This document shows positions 1-10,500 of a stretch of DNA of 64,000 nucleotides, piece after piece. The notes beneath the pieces are model-generated. The model did no database searches. It was not told the DNA's origin and worked only from the letters and a program-made list of their open reading frames with translations. The position numbers and the translations under genes were made by a program. Position 1 is the stretch's first letter. Every line of letters begins with the position of its first letter. Source of the DNA: Sphingobium trunci (GTDB lineage: Bacteria > Pseudomonadota > Alphaproteobacteria > Sphingomonadales > Sphingomonadaceae); assembly GCF_022664535.1 (NCBI RefSeq), contig NZ_JAKUJY010000013.1:52550-116549 (forward strand), written 5' to 3'.

Positions 1-82
1 TCACAAAGCCACCTATCCATGACATGAAACTGCAATGCGTCGGTCACGGCACTGTAAGCCCGCGCCCCTAACGCCCCTCCAT

Positions 83-105
83 CCTTCGCATGCAAGGTGC
101 GAAGG
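83..105 (+). promoter_or_regulatory. 5' leader hairpin ahead of TonB receptor
   Basis: A perfect 8-bp inverted repeat, CCTTCGCA and TGCGAAGG with a 7-nt loop, lies five bases before the ribosome binding site (AGGGGA, 111-116) of the TonB receptor. It is in the leader and has no T-run, so it is more likely a translational or protein-binding control element than a terminator. No known riboswitch is recognised. Confidence 0.4.
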
Positions 106-122
106 ACAACAGGGGAACATCG

Positions 123-2915
123 ATGACCAACATTTCCGTGCGGCGTCACCGCCGCCGTCTGGCCTTGTGCCTGCTTGCCACCACCGCGCCCGCCGAGATC
201 GGCACGGCCTTCGCCCAGACCCCCGCCGTCGAGGATGAAGGCGGCCAGATCGTCGTCACCGGCACGCGGCCGATCGCCGAATCCGAGGCGGCGGCGCTGG
301 AGATCCAGAAGAATTCGGACTCGCTGGTGACGGTCGCCGCATCGGACTCGGTCGGCCGCCTGCCCGACCAGAATATCGCCCAGGCCGCCAGCCGTCTGCC
401 CGGCATCAGCGTCGAGCGCGACCAGGGACAGGCGCGCTACATCAACCTGCGCGGATCGCCCAAGACCTGGACTACCCTGTCCTTCGACGGCATCAATGTG
501 GTCAGCCCGGAGGGGCGCGACGCGCGCTTCGATTCCATCCCGTCGGCCATTGCGGGCCAGATCATCGTGTCGAAGGCGGTGACGCCGGACATGCCGGGCG
601 AAACCGTGGCGGGCAATGTCAATGTCATCACCCGTTCGGCCTTCGATTATGGCGGGTTCCACATGGCGGGCAAGGCCGGCACCGGCGTCGCCGAACTGGG
701 CGACCGCCGCGAATATGAGGCCGCCGGCGTGCTGTCCGACCGTTTCAAAGTGGGCGCGGGCGAGATCGGCGTGCTGCTGTCGGGCAGCTATTATGAACGC
801 AACATGGTCACCGACAATTTCGAGAATGACTATGAGCGGGTGTCGCAGGACCAGCGCCCCGGCAACGCCACCCGTTTCTGGGTGGCGGAGGCCGAGAACA
901 AGCTCTACCGCCTGACGCGCAAGAACTGGTCGGTGTCGGGCCGCATCGACTGGAAGCCGGACGCGGACAACAGCATCTCGCTGCGGTCGGTCTACACCAT
1001 CTTCACCGATGACGAGGCGCGCGACAATTACCGCTTCGACCTGGACGACCGCCAGTCGGACCTTTCCAGCAGCAGCGCCGCCTGCCCGACCACGGTGAAC
1101 AGGACGCCCGCCACCACCGGCTATGCGGATGTGTGCATCGGCAACACGCCGCAAAAGGGCACCATCTACGGCATCGACATTCGCCAGCGGTCGACGCTGC
1201 GCGCCTATCGCCAGTCGGTCTTCACAAACAGCATCGCGGGCGATCATGCATTCGGCGACGGCTGGAAGCTGAGCTGGGTCGGCAACTATACCCAATCCCG
1301 GGACGACCGTTCGGTGGTCGGCGAGGCAAGCTGGGACAGCCCGAGCACGCGCACCCTGCGCCCGACGGTCGGTTATGATTTTTCCGACCCCAATCTTTCG
1401 CGCCTGACGCTCTATCGCACGCTCCAGCTGAGCGGCCCGACCCGCTATCAGGCAGGGGCGGCGGTGACGGCGATCGACAGCTTCACCAAGCCCTTGTCCT
1501 CCTTCACCGTACTGGACGCGGTGGACACAACGAAGGCCTATACGGGCAAGCTAGTGGTGTCGCGCGAAACCGGATTCCTGGGCGGCGATGCGACCTTCAA
1601 GGCGGGTTTCCAATATGACCGCCGTACCAAGATCGCGGACGAGAAGAACATCGTCCTGAACACGGCCAGCCAGTTCGCCACCATCGGCATCCCGACCGAC
1701 TATAACCGATTCTCGCTCGACCAGGCCTTTCTGGGCCAGATTCCGATGGGCTACACCTTCCGCTATTTCGATATCAACAAGATGCGGGCGGCTTCGCAGG
1801 CGGCGCAGGCCAACTATGCCTTCACGCCGGTGACCGACAACAACTATAATGTGCGCGAGCAAGTGTTCGCCGGTTTCCTGATGGGAACGGTGAAATATGA
1901 CTGGGGTTCGGTCATCGGCGGCGCCCGCGTCGAGCATATCAGGAATCGGGGCATTGCCGTGGCGACGGTTGGCTCCGCCACCGGACCCGTGGCGGCAGAG
2001 GCGGAGCAGACGCTGTTCTTCCCCAGCCTGCACCTCAACTATGATGTCGACGATAGCAAGAAGCTGCGCCTGTCGTTCAACACCGGCGCGGCCCGCGCGG
2101 ATTATGATCAACTGCGCCCCAATGTCGTCGTCAGCGACACCAACCAGACGATTTCGGGCGGCAACCCGTCGGTGAAGCCGGAGCGCGCCTATGGCGTCGA
2201 CGGCTATTTCGAATGGTATCTGCGGCCGCAGGGCTATCTGATGATCGGCGCCTTCTACAAGCGGATCGAGGATGTGCTCTATCGCCAGACCCGCACCTTC
2301 GGTTCGGATGCGCTCAACAGCGATGGGATCGACCGGTCGAGCTATGCCTATACCGGCATTACCAACGGCGGAAACGGCCGCATCTTCGGCATGGAGGCCG
2401 CGGCGCAACTGCAGCTGGAACCCTGGACCGAGAGCCTGGGCCTGCCCGGCTGGATGGGCGGGTTCGGCGTGTCGGCGAACCTGACGCTCAACGACAGCAA
2501 GGTGACCAAGCCCGCCATCGGCGCGATCCCGGCGCGCAAGGTGCGGCTGCCCGGCACGTCGGACCTCGTCTACAATATCGGCGGCTATTATGAGAAATAT
2601 GGCCTGTCGCTGCGCCTGCAATATCAGCGCCGCAGCGCCTGGCTGGACGGCATTGCCGACGATCTGACGGATGGCGGCGACACTTATTGGGCGGCGGATG
2701 ACGAACTGGATTTCTCCGCGCGGATCGCGATCAACAGGAATTTCGAAATCTATTTCGATGCTTCGAACCTGCTGAACCAGCCGGGCCGCCGCTATTCCGA
2801 TCCGGCGAGCCTGCTGACCGCGACCGGCATCCCGACCAGGGCCGGCAGCGCCCAGACCATGGAATGGGAACGCTTCGGCCGCCGCTATACGGGCGGTGTC
2901 CGCTTCAACTTCTGA
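123..2915 (+). CDS. TonB-dependent outer-membrane receptor (TIGR01782-like)
   Basis: A 930-residue outer-membrane active transporter that would import a substrate using TonB/ExbBD energy. An Arg-rich signal peptide ends near FAQ (about residue 30). A TonB-box-like segment (GGQIVVTGTR) follows, then a plug domain with GRLPDQNIAQAASRLPGISV and YINLRG, a long 22-strand barrel region, and a C-terminal aromatic end (GGVRFNF). Length and plug motifs fit the large TonB receptors common in Caulobacter, Xanthomonas and sphingomonads. Start chosen at ATG 123 because AGGGGA sits six bases upstream; an upstream in-frame ATG at 90 lacks this. Substrate unknown. The converging OPT transporter next door makes a peptide or metal-chelate substrate possible, but this is only positional inference. 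Confidence 0.9.
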   Translation: MTNISVRRHRRRLALCLLATTAPAEIGTAFAQTPAVEDEGGQIVVTGTRPIAESEAAALEIQKNSDSLVTVAASDSVGRLPDQNIAQAASRLPGISVERDQGQARYINLRGSPKTWTTLSFDGINVVSPEGRDARFDSIPSAIAGQIIVSKAVTPDMPGETVAGNVNVITRSAFDYGGFHMAGKAGTGVAELGDRREYEAAGVLSDRFKVGAGEIGVLLSGSYYERNMVTDNFENDYERVSQDQRPGNATRFWVAEAENKLYRLTRKNWSVSGRIDWKPDADNSISLRSVYTIFTDDEARDNYRFDLDDRQSDLSSSSAACPTTVNRTPATTGYADVCIGNTPQKGTIYGIDIRQRSTLRAYRQSVFTNSIAGDHAFGDGWKLSWVGNYTQSRDDRSVVGEASWDSPSTRTLRPTVGYDFSDPNLSRLTLYRTLQLSGPTRYQAGAAVTAIDSFTKPLSSFTVLDAVDTTKAYTGKLVVSRETGFLGGDATFKAGFQYDRRTKIADEKNIVLNTASQFATIGIPTDYNRFSLDQAFLGQIPMGYTFRYFDINKMRAASQAAQANYAFTPVTDNNYNVREQVFAGFLMGTVKYDWGSVIGGARVEHIRNRGIAVATVGSATGPVAAEAEQTLFFPSLHLNYDVDDSKKLRLSFNTGAARADYDQLRPNVVVSDTNQTISGGNPSVKPERAYGVDGYFEWYLRPQGYLMIGAFYKRIEDVLYRQTRTFGSDALNSDGIDRSSYAYTGITNGGNGRIFGMEAAAQLQLEPWTESLGLPGWMGGFGVSANLTLNDSKVTKPAIGAIPARKVRLPGTSDLVYNIGGYYEKYGLSLRLQYQRRSAWLDGIADDLTDGGDTYWAADDELDFSARIAINRNFEIYFDASNLLNQPGRRYSDPASLLTATGIPTRAGSAQTMEWERFGRRYTGGVRFNF

Positions 2916-2933
2916 TTGGGTGACGGAAGGGGA

Positions 2934-2968
2934 GGGGGCGGGGGACCGGCAAGTCCCCCGCCCCCTTT
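2934..2968. terminator. Strong hairpin terminator between convergent genes
   Basis: A perfect 13-bp GC stem (GGGGGCGGGGGAC with GTCCCCCGCCCCC) and a 6-nt loop, followed by TTT, lies between the stops of the TonB receptor and the OPT transporter. It could end transcription from both sides. Confidence 0.75.
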
Positions 2969-2973
2969 CCATG

Positions 2974-4941
2974 TCAGGCGAGCGGCGCGGAGGCCCAGCG
3001 CTTCAACCGCGCGTAGAGCGCGGCGATGACCGCGGCGAAGGCGATCACCGAGAGGATGGTCGCCCAGGGATTTTCCCCCACCAGCGCCAGCGGCGCGTCG
3101 CTGTCGGTCGCGGCGACGATGCCTGCAAAGGCGACGCCGAACAGGCTTTCGCCGACGATGAAGCCGGTCGCCATCAGCACGCCCATGCGCTCGGCAAATT
3201 CGGGGTTGGACTGGCGCAGCGACCAGCGGTTGTAGAAATGGCCGATCACCGCGCCGACCGGGATCAGCAGGGTGAGCGCCATCGGCAGGTAGATGCCCAT
3301 GCCGACGGCCAGCGGGGGCAGGCGCAGCTTGCCTGCCTTGCCCAGAGCCTCGTCGATGGCGACGATGACGACGCCGATCCCCGCGCCCAGGCCGATGAGG
3401 TTCCAGTCGAGATCGCCGCCCAGCACGCCCTTCGCCAGTGCGGAGATCAGTGCGGCCTGCGGGGCGGGGAGGGCGCTGGCCTTGGCGCCTGGCGCGCCCG
3501 CAAAACCGAAGGCGCTGTTCAGCAGGTCCAGCACCGGCGGGATCACCAGCGCGCCGAAGATCACGCCCAGGACCAAAGCGATCTGCTGCTTCCACGGCGT
3601 CGCGCCGACGAGCTGGCCGGTCTTCAGGTCCTGGAGATTGTCGTTCGAGATGGTCGCGACGCCGAAGACGATGGCGGTCACGAACAGGGCATAGGCGATG
3701 AGGGCCTGTGATTGTTTTGGGTCGCCGCCCGACCCGTAGATCGCCGCCAGGATCAGCGAGGCGCCCAGCACGGCCAGGATGCCGACGCCGGAAATCGGAC
3801 TGTTCGATGCGCCGATCAGGCCCGCCATATAACCGCAGACCGAGGCGATGACGATGCCCGCGACGAGGATATAGGCCAGCGTCAGGACGATGATAGGCAC
3901 CGGATTGGCGGCGATCGGCCCGCCCTGCGCAAAGACCCAGAGCAGGATGGCGATGGGGATGAGCGAGGCCAGGATGGTGCCGCCGACGATGCCGATCGGC
4001 AGGTCGCGCTCGGTCAGTTCCAGCAGGCTGCCGTCGCCTGCCTTGCGGACCCTGGCGGCGGCTATGGCGGACCGAATGCCGCCGACGATCGGCCCCAATA
4101 TCTTGAGCAGGGTCCAGATCGCCGCCACGCCGATGGTGCCCGCGCCGATGAAGCGGGCCTTCATGCGGAAGGTGGTGCCGACGATCTCCGACAGGTCCGC
4201 GCCGGAGGGGAGCGGGGCGGTGAGATAAGGGACAAGGCCGACCCAGCTGATGAGCAGGCCGACGAACATGGCGACGCCCACCGACAGGCCGACCAGATGG
4301 CCGACGCCGATCAGCGCCATGGAAAAGCTGGTCGAGACGCTGGAGGCGCCCGCGCCGAATTTGAAGAAGGTGGCGGCTTCCTCCGCGATCAGCCTCGTCT
4401 TGGCGAGGATCGAGAAGGCGGCCGCCGTCACCGAACTGGCGACGATGGCGGCAAGACCGCGCTTATTCTCTTCAAGCCCTTCGCGCGAGCCGGCGCCGAC
4501 CTTCAGCACTTCGGCGGCGGCGACCCCCTCCGGATAGGGCAGGTCCGATCCGGTGACGAGCGCGCGGCGCAGCGGCACGGAATACATGACGCCCAATATG
4601 CCGCCGAGCGCGATGGTGAAGGCGGACAGCCAATAGGGAAAGCCCTGCCACCAGCCGATGATGACCAGCCCCGGCAGCACGAAGATGATCGCCGAGAGCG
4701 TGCCCGCCGCCGAAGCGATGGTCTGGACGATGTTGTTTTCCAGGATCGTGCCGGTGGCGAACAGCCGCAGCACCGCCATGGAAATGACGGCGGCGGGGAT
4801 GGAGGTGGCGAAGGTCAGGCCGATCTTCAGCCCCAGATAGACGTTCGCCGCCGTGAACAGCAAGGTGATGAGCGCGCCCAATATGACGCCGCGAAGCGTC
4901 AGCTCCGCCATGGGGGCCGCCTTGGCCGAATCACTTGTCAC
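2974..4941 (-). CDS. OPT family oligopeptide transporter
   Basis: A 655-residue inner-membrane protein of the OPT family, proton-coupled carriers of small peptides or metal-chelating peptides. Many hydrophobic segments run through the whole length, starting with LRGVILGALITLLFTAANVY near residue 15, and the family-like stretches LYLGLKIGLTFATSIPAAVIS and SDLPYPEGVAAAEVLK are present. Length is typical for bacterial OPT members. The start is GTG at 4941, with an AGGGGA ribosome site a few bases upstream on the minus strand. It converges on the TonB receptor. The substrate cannot be read from sequence. Confidence 0.9.
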   Translation of the reverse strand: MTSDSAKAAPMAELTLRGVILGALITLLFTAANVYLGLKIGLTFATSIPAAVISMAVLRLFATGTILENNIVQTIASAAGTLSAIIFVLPGLVIIGWWQGFPYWLSAFTIALGGILGVMYSVPLRRALVTGSDLPYPEGVAAAEVLKVGAGSREGLEENKRGLAAIVASSVTAAAFSILAKTRLIAEEAATFFKFGAGASSVSTSFSMALIGVGHLVGLSVGVAMFVGLLISWVGLVPYLTAPLPSGADLSEIVGTTFRMKARFIGAGTIGVAAIWTLLKILGPIVGGIRSAIAAARVRKAGDGSLLELTERDLPIGIVGGTILASLIPIAILLWVFAQGGPIAANPVPIIVLTLAYILVAGIVIASVCGYMAGLIGASNSPISGVGILAVLGASLILAAIYGSGGDPKQSQALIAYALFVTAIVFGVATISNDNLQDLKTGQLVGATPWKQQIALVLGVIFGALVIPPVLDLLNSAFGFAGAPGAKASALPAPQAALISALAKGVLGGDLDWNLIGLGAGIGVVIVAIDEALGKAGKLRLPPLAVGMGIYLPMALTLLIPVGAVIGHFYNRWSLRQSNPEFAERMGVLMATGFIVGESLFGVAFAGIVAATDSDAPLALVGENPWATILSVIAFAAVIAALYARLKRWASAPLA

Positions 4942-5031
4942 TTATCTGTCCCCTTGCCTGCGGCTATTTTATCAATGTCCGGTAATAATGTTGCTTGGGC
5001 TTGGATCAATCGGAAAGTGCGTGAGGCGCCC

Positions 5032-5817
5032 TCAGGAGGGGGAGGCAGGCTTGAGGTCGGCGGCGACGGCCGCGTCCAGCCAGGCGTCGACCAGCCGGGT
5101 CCAGAGCGTGTAGCCGCGCGGGTTCATGTGCAGCCCGTCGGGCCGGAACAGCGACGCATCGGGCAGGCCGTCCGCCGCCAGCAACACCCGGCCGACATCC
5201 AGATAATCGAAACCCGTCACCCGCGATCGTGCCGCCACCGTCATGTTGACGGCCGCCATTTTCGGCCAGAGCGTCCAGCGGATCGGGCTGGGTTTCAGCG
5301 AGAGATAGGCGATATGCGCCTTGGGATAGTCGGTGCGGAGCTGCTTGAGCAGGGAGAGGATGTTGGTGGCCACTTCTCCTGGCGTGGCACCCCCCGCCAG
5401 ATCATTCTCGCCGACATAGACCAGGATTGAGCGGGGTTTCGCCTTGGGCAGCAGGCGCTTGTAATAATGCAGCACATCGGGCGTGGTGGCGCCGCCAAAG
5501 CCGCGATTGACCGTTCCCATGTCCGGAAAGCTGCCGGGAATATCCCATAGCCGGATGCTGGAGCTGCCCAGGAACAGCGTGGCGTCAGCGATCGCCGGTC
5601 CGCTCTCGTTGGCCTTGGCAAAGGCCTCGATCTCGCGGGAGAAGGGGAAGGCCGGGTCGGCATTCACCTTGATCGCGGCTGGCGTCGGGGGCGCTGCCGC
5701 CTGCAGAGCGCCCGCGGGCGCGAGCAACAGGGCGGCCGCCAAGGGGCAGGCCCGACGGCGCCCCCGTCCAGCCCTAGTGCCGGTGGAGCGGGCGCAGCTG
5801 ATATTTGCTGTCTGCAT
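5032..5817 (-). CDS. Exported SGNH/GDSL hydrolase
   Basis: A lipase/acylhydrolase-like esterase of the SGNH fold, probably periplasmic. Block I is FLGSSSIR with the nucleophile Ser, block II NRGFGG gives the oxyanion Gly, block III is GEND with Asn, and block V is DGLHMN with the Asp/His pair, so the catalytic set is complete. The N-terminus has an Arg-rich n-region, LAAALLLAPAGALQA and a likely cleavage after QAA. The start is uncertain. ATG 5817 gives a long n-region and overlaps hspQ by 44 bases; a TTG at 5742 would give only the hydrophobic core. Natural ester substrate unknown. Confidence 0.8.
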   Translation of the reverse strand: MQTANISCARSTGTRAGRGRRRACPLAAALLLAPAGALQAAAPPTPAAIKVNADPAFPFSREIEAFAKANESGPAIADATLFLGSSSIRLWDIPGSFPDMGTVNRGFGGATTPDVLHYYKRLLPKAKPRSILVYVGENDLAGGATPGEVATNILSLLKQLRTDYPKAHIAYLSLKPSPIRWTLWPKMAAVNMTVAARSRVTGFDYLDVGRVLLAADGLPDASLFRPDGLHMNPRGYTLWTRLVDAWLDAAVAADLKPASPS

Positions 5818-6145
5818 AGGTGCCGAACATGCCGGATATGGCGGGATGGTCGACAGGTTCCTCACTGTCGTCCGCGATCAGATTCTGCTGGCTGACATAG
5901 GCGACATAGCTGCTTTCGCCATTCTCGGCGAGCAGATGGTAAAAGGGTTGATGCTTGTCCGGCCGCAGCTCCTCCGGGATGGACTGATACCATTCCTCGG
6001 TGTTGGCGAAGACCGGATCGATATCGAAGACCACGCCGCGAAAGCCGAAGCGGCGATGCTGCACCACGTCGCCGATGCTGAAGCGCGCATGGACGATGGG
6101 CGGCGCGATGATATCCTGTCCGAAAATCTGAATCATGTCGTTCAT
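5774..6145 (-). CDS. hspQ: Heat-shock protein HspQ
   Basis: Small cytosolic protein of the HspQ (hemimethylated-DNA-binding-like) family, which in enterobacteria acts as a Lon specificity factor and affects DnaA stability. The family core is clear: ARFSIGDVVQHRRFGFRGVV, FDIDPVF, then PFYHLLAE and YVAYVSQQNL. At 123 residues it is close to family length, with a short C-terminal extension. Starts at 6145 (MNDMIQ) or 6136 are both possible and no strong ribosome site helps. Its 3' end overlaps the start of the esterase gene in another frame, which suggests coupled translation. Confidence 0.88.
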   Translation of the reverse strand: MNDMIQIFGQDIIAPPIVHARFSIGDVVQHRRFGFRGVVFDIDPVFANTEEWYQSIPEELRPDKHQPFYHLLAENGESSYVAYVSQQNLIADDSEEPVDHPAISGMFGTYADSKYQLRPLHRH

Positions 6146-6267
6146 ACGCTGCAATTTAGGATGCTTGAGGCCGGAGACAAGAAAAATGCTTCGCGCCGCT
6201 TGGCAAGGGATAAATCATTCGCTAATGGCCGCCGCTCGACCGGGACGGCACGCGCCGGACCTTCTGC

Positions 6268-6357
<90 letters not shown>

Positions 6358-6391
6358 CCACCCTGTCCTTTCACCTCCGTTCCGAATCATT

Positions 6392-6415
6392 AAAGCCGAG
6401 CTTTTCTGCGGCTTT
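6392..6415 (+). terminator. Hairpin after tRNA-Ser(CGA)
   Basis: AAAGCCG and CGGCTTT form a perfect 7-bp stem with a 10-nt loop, 35 bases after the tRNA. The T-tract is only TTT and is part of the stem. Plausible tRNA terminator. Confidence 0.45.
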
Positions 6416-6469
6416 CAGCGTGATTCGCAACCACGTTCATCCCTGCCGGTCCACCGGTGACCGATTGGA

Positions 6470-6490
6470 AATGTGGGAAAGAATGTGGGA
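6470..6490 (+). repeat. Direct repeat AATGTGGGA x2 before integrase remnant
   Basis: AATGTGGGA occurs at 6470-6478 and 6482-6490 with a 12-base period, just upstream of the integrase start. Short direct repeats between a tRNA and a tyrosine integrase are typical of arm-type integrase binding sites. A similar 12-base-period repeat lies before the second integrase at the right end of the window. Confidence 0.5.
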
Positions 6491-6501
6491 GATTTGGTGG
6501 C

Positions 6502-7239
6502 ATGGGAAAGCTCTCCGCTACCGCTGTGAAGGCAGCAACACGCCCCGGGAGGCTCGGTGATGGCGATGGCCTGTTCCTTGTGGTCCAGCCCGGCGGCGGC
6601 AAGAGTTGGGTCTACCCGGGTGCAGAAGAATGGCAATCGGCGCGACTTTGGTCTGGGCAGTGCGTCCAAAGTCTCGCTGGCGACAGCCCGGGAGCGGGCG
6701 CGAGAAATCCGCACTTGGGTCGAGCTTGGGCTCGATCCGATCTTCGAACGGCGCAAGGCCAAGGGAATTCCTACCTTCCGGCGGGCTGCGGCCTGGGTGA
6801 TCGCAGCTCACAGCAAGACATGGCGCAACGAGAAGCATGAGAAGCAATGGCTCCAGACGCTCGATGCCTACATGTTCCCGCATATAGGCCATGTCCAGGT
6901 CCATGAGATCACTGGCCCGATGATCCGCAATCTGCTCTCCGACATCTGGCTTGCCAAGCCGGAGACGGCGCGGCGGGTCCGTCAGCGGATCGGCACCGTA
7001 CTCGATTGGGCCTATGCCTCGGGTTACCGCGAAAGCGAGGCGCCGATGCGGGCGATCATCAAGGGGCTCCTCGCCAACCCAAGAATGAGGGGCATTTTGC
7101 GGCCATGCCCTATGCCAAGGTGCCGGCCTTCATGGTAAAGCTGGCCGAGCGGGAATCCTTCAGCCGCCCGGCTCTTCGCTTTGCCATCCTGACCGCCGTG
7201 CGATCGGGTGAGGTGCGCGGAGCAAATTACGCGTCTTAA
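6502..7239 (+). pseudogene. Decayed P4-type tyrosine integrase (frameshifted, truncated)
   Basis: Remnant of a tRNA-targeting tyrosine recombinase with the N-terminal DUF4102 arm-binding domain: MGKLSATAVKAATRPG, then DGDGLFL, then RRDFGLGSASKVSLATARE. The reading frame is broken twice. Near 6615-6617 an extra C moves it one frame forward; removing it restores SWVYRVQKNG. Near 7069 a C is missing; adding it restores KGLPRQPKNEGHFAAMPYAK. Homology runs into the catalytic domain (FAILTAVRSGEVRG, with the first catalytic Arg) and then stops at about 7222. The HxxR and Tyr parts are absent, so it cannot be active. Both indels are in C-runs, so assembly error is possible for them, but not for the missing 3' third. 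Confidence 0.88.
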
Positions 7240-7256
7240 AGAGACGCCGCTAATTT
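7224..7256. repeat. Imperfect palindrome at integrase break point
   Basis: AAATTACGCGTCT (7224-7236) and AGACGCCGCTAATTT (7242-7256) form a long hairpin with a 5-nt loop and two small bulges. It begins exactly where integrase homology ends, so it may mark a recombination or insertion end. No known insertion-sequence terminus is recognised. Confidence 0.5.
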
Positions 7257-7557
7257 CATGCGAGGTTCGCGCAACGCCTACTATGATGGCTCATCCGCAT
7301 GCCCACCCGCACAATTGCAAGCTATTGCTACGTTTGAGGAACTTCTGAGTCAGGCACTCAGTAACACAGATATCCGCATGGGATCGCTTGGGGTCACTGG
7401 AACGTTGAAGGCGGACCCGCCCCTGAGCCTCTCGGATGCTTCCCAACTCTATAGAAATTCTGTCATCCCTTTGGATTTACTGGACATTACCCCTCTATTT
7501 TCGGCAAGGTGGAAATACGGCGGCTAAACAGCCGCTACATACAGGGGTATTATTACA
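7257..7557. other. Gene-poor stretch upstream of autotransporter
   Basis: About 300 bases between the palindrome and the autotransporter. An open frame of 89 codons (7258-7527) has no recognisable domain and no good ribosome site, so it is not called. The stretch is more AT-rich than its neighbours and probably holds the autotransporter promoter. An AGGGG about 10 bases before ATG 7558 may serve as its ribosome site. Confidence 0.4.
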
Positions 7558-10500
7558 ATGATCGACCGACAAACGGCGCAGGTGCGTCGCTGGTCCTTTG
7601 TGCTCGGTTCGAGCCTCGCTGCCATGGCCGCTGCATCGGCAACACCGGCTTGGGCGCAGTGCAGCCCAGATCCGACGGTAGCCGACAGCATCACCAACTG
7701 CACCGGCACGGATGGCGACGGTCTGCGCGTCACCACGGACGGCAGCACGGTGGAGGTCGCGCCCTCGGCCAGCGTTTCCGGCGCCGGCGCTGCGGCGATC
7801 ACCGTGGACATCGCCCCGGTTTCCGGCAGCTACTACGCCCGCAAAGCCACGATCACCGTGGGCGGCAATGTGGACGGTGGCACGCAGAGCGGGATTTCGG
7901 TCCTGTCCGGATCGGTGCCGGTGAACAGCTACGACTATTACGGCACCAAGGCTCAGGTGACGGTGGAGGCAGGCGCCACGGTGACCGGCGCCACCGGTAT
8001 CACCGCCGGTCCTTCGACTACGACCAGCTATGCGCCTACTCTCGTCAGCGTCACTAATGCCGGCACGATCTCGGGAACGAACGGCGTCGCTCTGCGTGCC
8101 ACCGATCCGGCACGCGCCGCTTTCGATGTCATCGAGAACCAGCAAGGCGGCACGATCGGTGCCATCGTCGGCACGATCGGCACGTTGAACAACGCAGGCG
8201 TGATCGACGGAGGAGCATTTAGCGCCATCGACCAGACCACCACTTATAACAACAATCCCTATCCCACGGGTTGGACCAACAGCGGCACGATCCGCTCCAC
8301 CTCCACGGCATCGACGATCGCCAATCTGTCCACGCCGTTCAATCCGCTGACCAACAGCGGTACCATCGCCAACGCCGGAACCGGCACCGCTATTCAGAGC
8401 ACCGGCGCGCTGGAGATCGACAACCTTGCCGGAGGAACCATCTCCACCGCAGGCAGCACGGCGATTTCGGCAGGATCCCTGACGCTAACCAACAGCGGCA
8501 AGATCACCGGCGATATCGCGACCCAGCCTGCCTACGGCTATTATACCTACAGCGTGATCGATTCCACGAAGGGCACGATCGAGGGGGACGTCTCGCTCGG
8601 CAGTGGTAACGATCTCGTCTATGGTCGCTACGATGGCACCGAGACGCTGGTGACCGGGATCACCGGCACGCTGGACCCCGGCCTTGGCACCAATTCCCTC
8701 GTCCTGGCGGTCGATGCGGACCTGACCGTCTCCAGCGCGATCACGCTGCCTACCGGCTTCCAATATCTGCGCCTTGCTCCTGGCGAGGGCGCCTCGCTCA
8801 CGCTGGCCGATGGCTTCATCGCTCCCGGCACGATCGAGATGGATGGCAACGGCACGATCGTGAACGAAGCGGCAATCACGACGCAGGGTCAGGCCTTCGT
8901 CGCGCCCTATTACGTGCCTGGCCATCCCAACCTCACCAACACCGGTTCCATCGATGCGACCGTGTCCTCGGGCTATTATCCTTACGCCATCGACATGGGA
9001 TTTTACGGCACGCTGACCAACAGCGGCACGATCACGTCCAGCGGCAACGGCGTGAACACCGACGGCGACGTCATCAATTCCGGCACGATCACCGCCACCG
9101 GCACGGCGCTTTCGATGTTCGGCGAAGGGCTGACCAACAGCGGCACGATCCGCTCGACCGGCGGAATCGGCGTCGATCTGCACGGCAACACATACTACAT
9201 CGCCACCAACAGCGGCACGATCGAAGGTGCGACTTACGGCGCCGTGATTGGCTATGTCCTGAACAACAGCGGCACCATCTCCACCAGCGACACCGGCACC
9301 GCAGTAGGTCTCGGCAATTACGGCGTGATCAACAATCTGGCGGGCGGGGTGATCGAAGGCGGCGCCTGGGCGATTACCGGAAAGGATCCTTACGGGTCGA
9401 CCAGCACGTACAATGCCAAGGTCTTCAATGCGGGCACGATCAACGGAGACGTGACCTTCGTCTCTCCGCGCGACAGCAGCTATTACAGCAACAGCAACAC
9501 TTACGTCGCGCTCACCGGCGGCGTCCTCGACGGCAATCTGACGCTGGGCAAGGGCGATACGCTGGTGACCGACCTGGTCAATACCGGCCCAGGCCAGTTC
9601 GCGGGCATCAACGGCACGGTCACCACCACCGGTGGCTTGCTGCGCTACCGCGCCTCGGGCGAGGCGAGCGCGGTAATCGGCGCCGTCGGCCCCTTCGCCA
9701 CGACCGGATACGAACTGGTCGACGGTGCGAAGCTGACACTGACCGCAGACGCGCTGCAGACCCTGCCGCTGATCCTTGCCGGTACCGGTACGGTGGATCT
9801 GACCGCCAATATCCAGACCACCAATCAGACCGCCTTGAGCGTGGTTTGGGCGGCGAGGCCCGATAACTCGACGCTCGTTAATCCGGACTCACTGACGGTC
9901 GTCAACCACGGCACGATTTCGGGAACGATCAACGACTACTGGGGCGGCGGCTTCGGGGTCGTCAGCCTCACCACGAACGACACGCTGCAGAACGACGGCA
10001 CGATCAACGCCGCCTTCACCGCGACCAACGGCGGAACCTCGTACAATGCCGCCGTCACTTACGGCAGCACGCTGGTCAACAACGGACGTATCACGCTGGA
10101 TGGCAGCTATGGCGCATACAACGTCCGTACCGTGGTGAACACTGGCACGATCGAGCAGACCGGGCCAGGCGCTTCCTACGGCATTTATAACGCCTACAGC
10201 GTGACCAATAGCGGCACAATCCAGACCGCGAACAGCGCGATCTGGGGCAATTATGGGGCCACGGTCGTCAATTCCGGCACGATCGCCAGCACTGCAGGCA
10301 CCGCGATCACATCGGCCACGCAAGTCACCAATCTGGCCGGCGGCACGATCTCGGGCGGCGCCGGGACAGCGATCTCCATGAGCGGCGGATCGGTAAGCAA
10401 CGCGGGCCTCATCCTCGGCAATGTCAACCTCGGCTACTGGGGCGGCTACGGCAGCGCCTATTATGCCAATGGCGGAACGTTGATCGGCGACCTGACGCTG

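Noticed and set aside
3712..5430. 570-codon plus-strand frame across OPT and esterase genes
   Set aside because: Antisense to two well-supported genes and composed of Arg/Gly/Asp-rich sequence without motifs.
7258..7527. 89-codon frame between integrase remnant and autotransporter
   Set aside because: No ribosome site, no domain, lies where the autotransporter promoter is expected.
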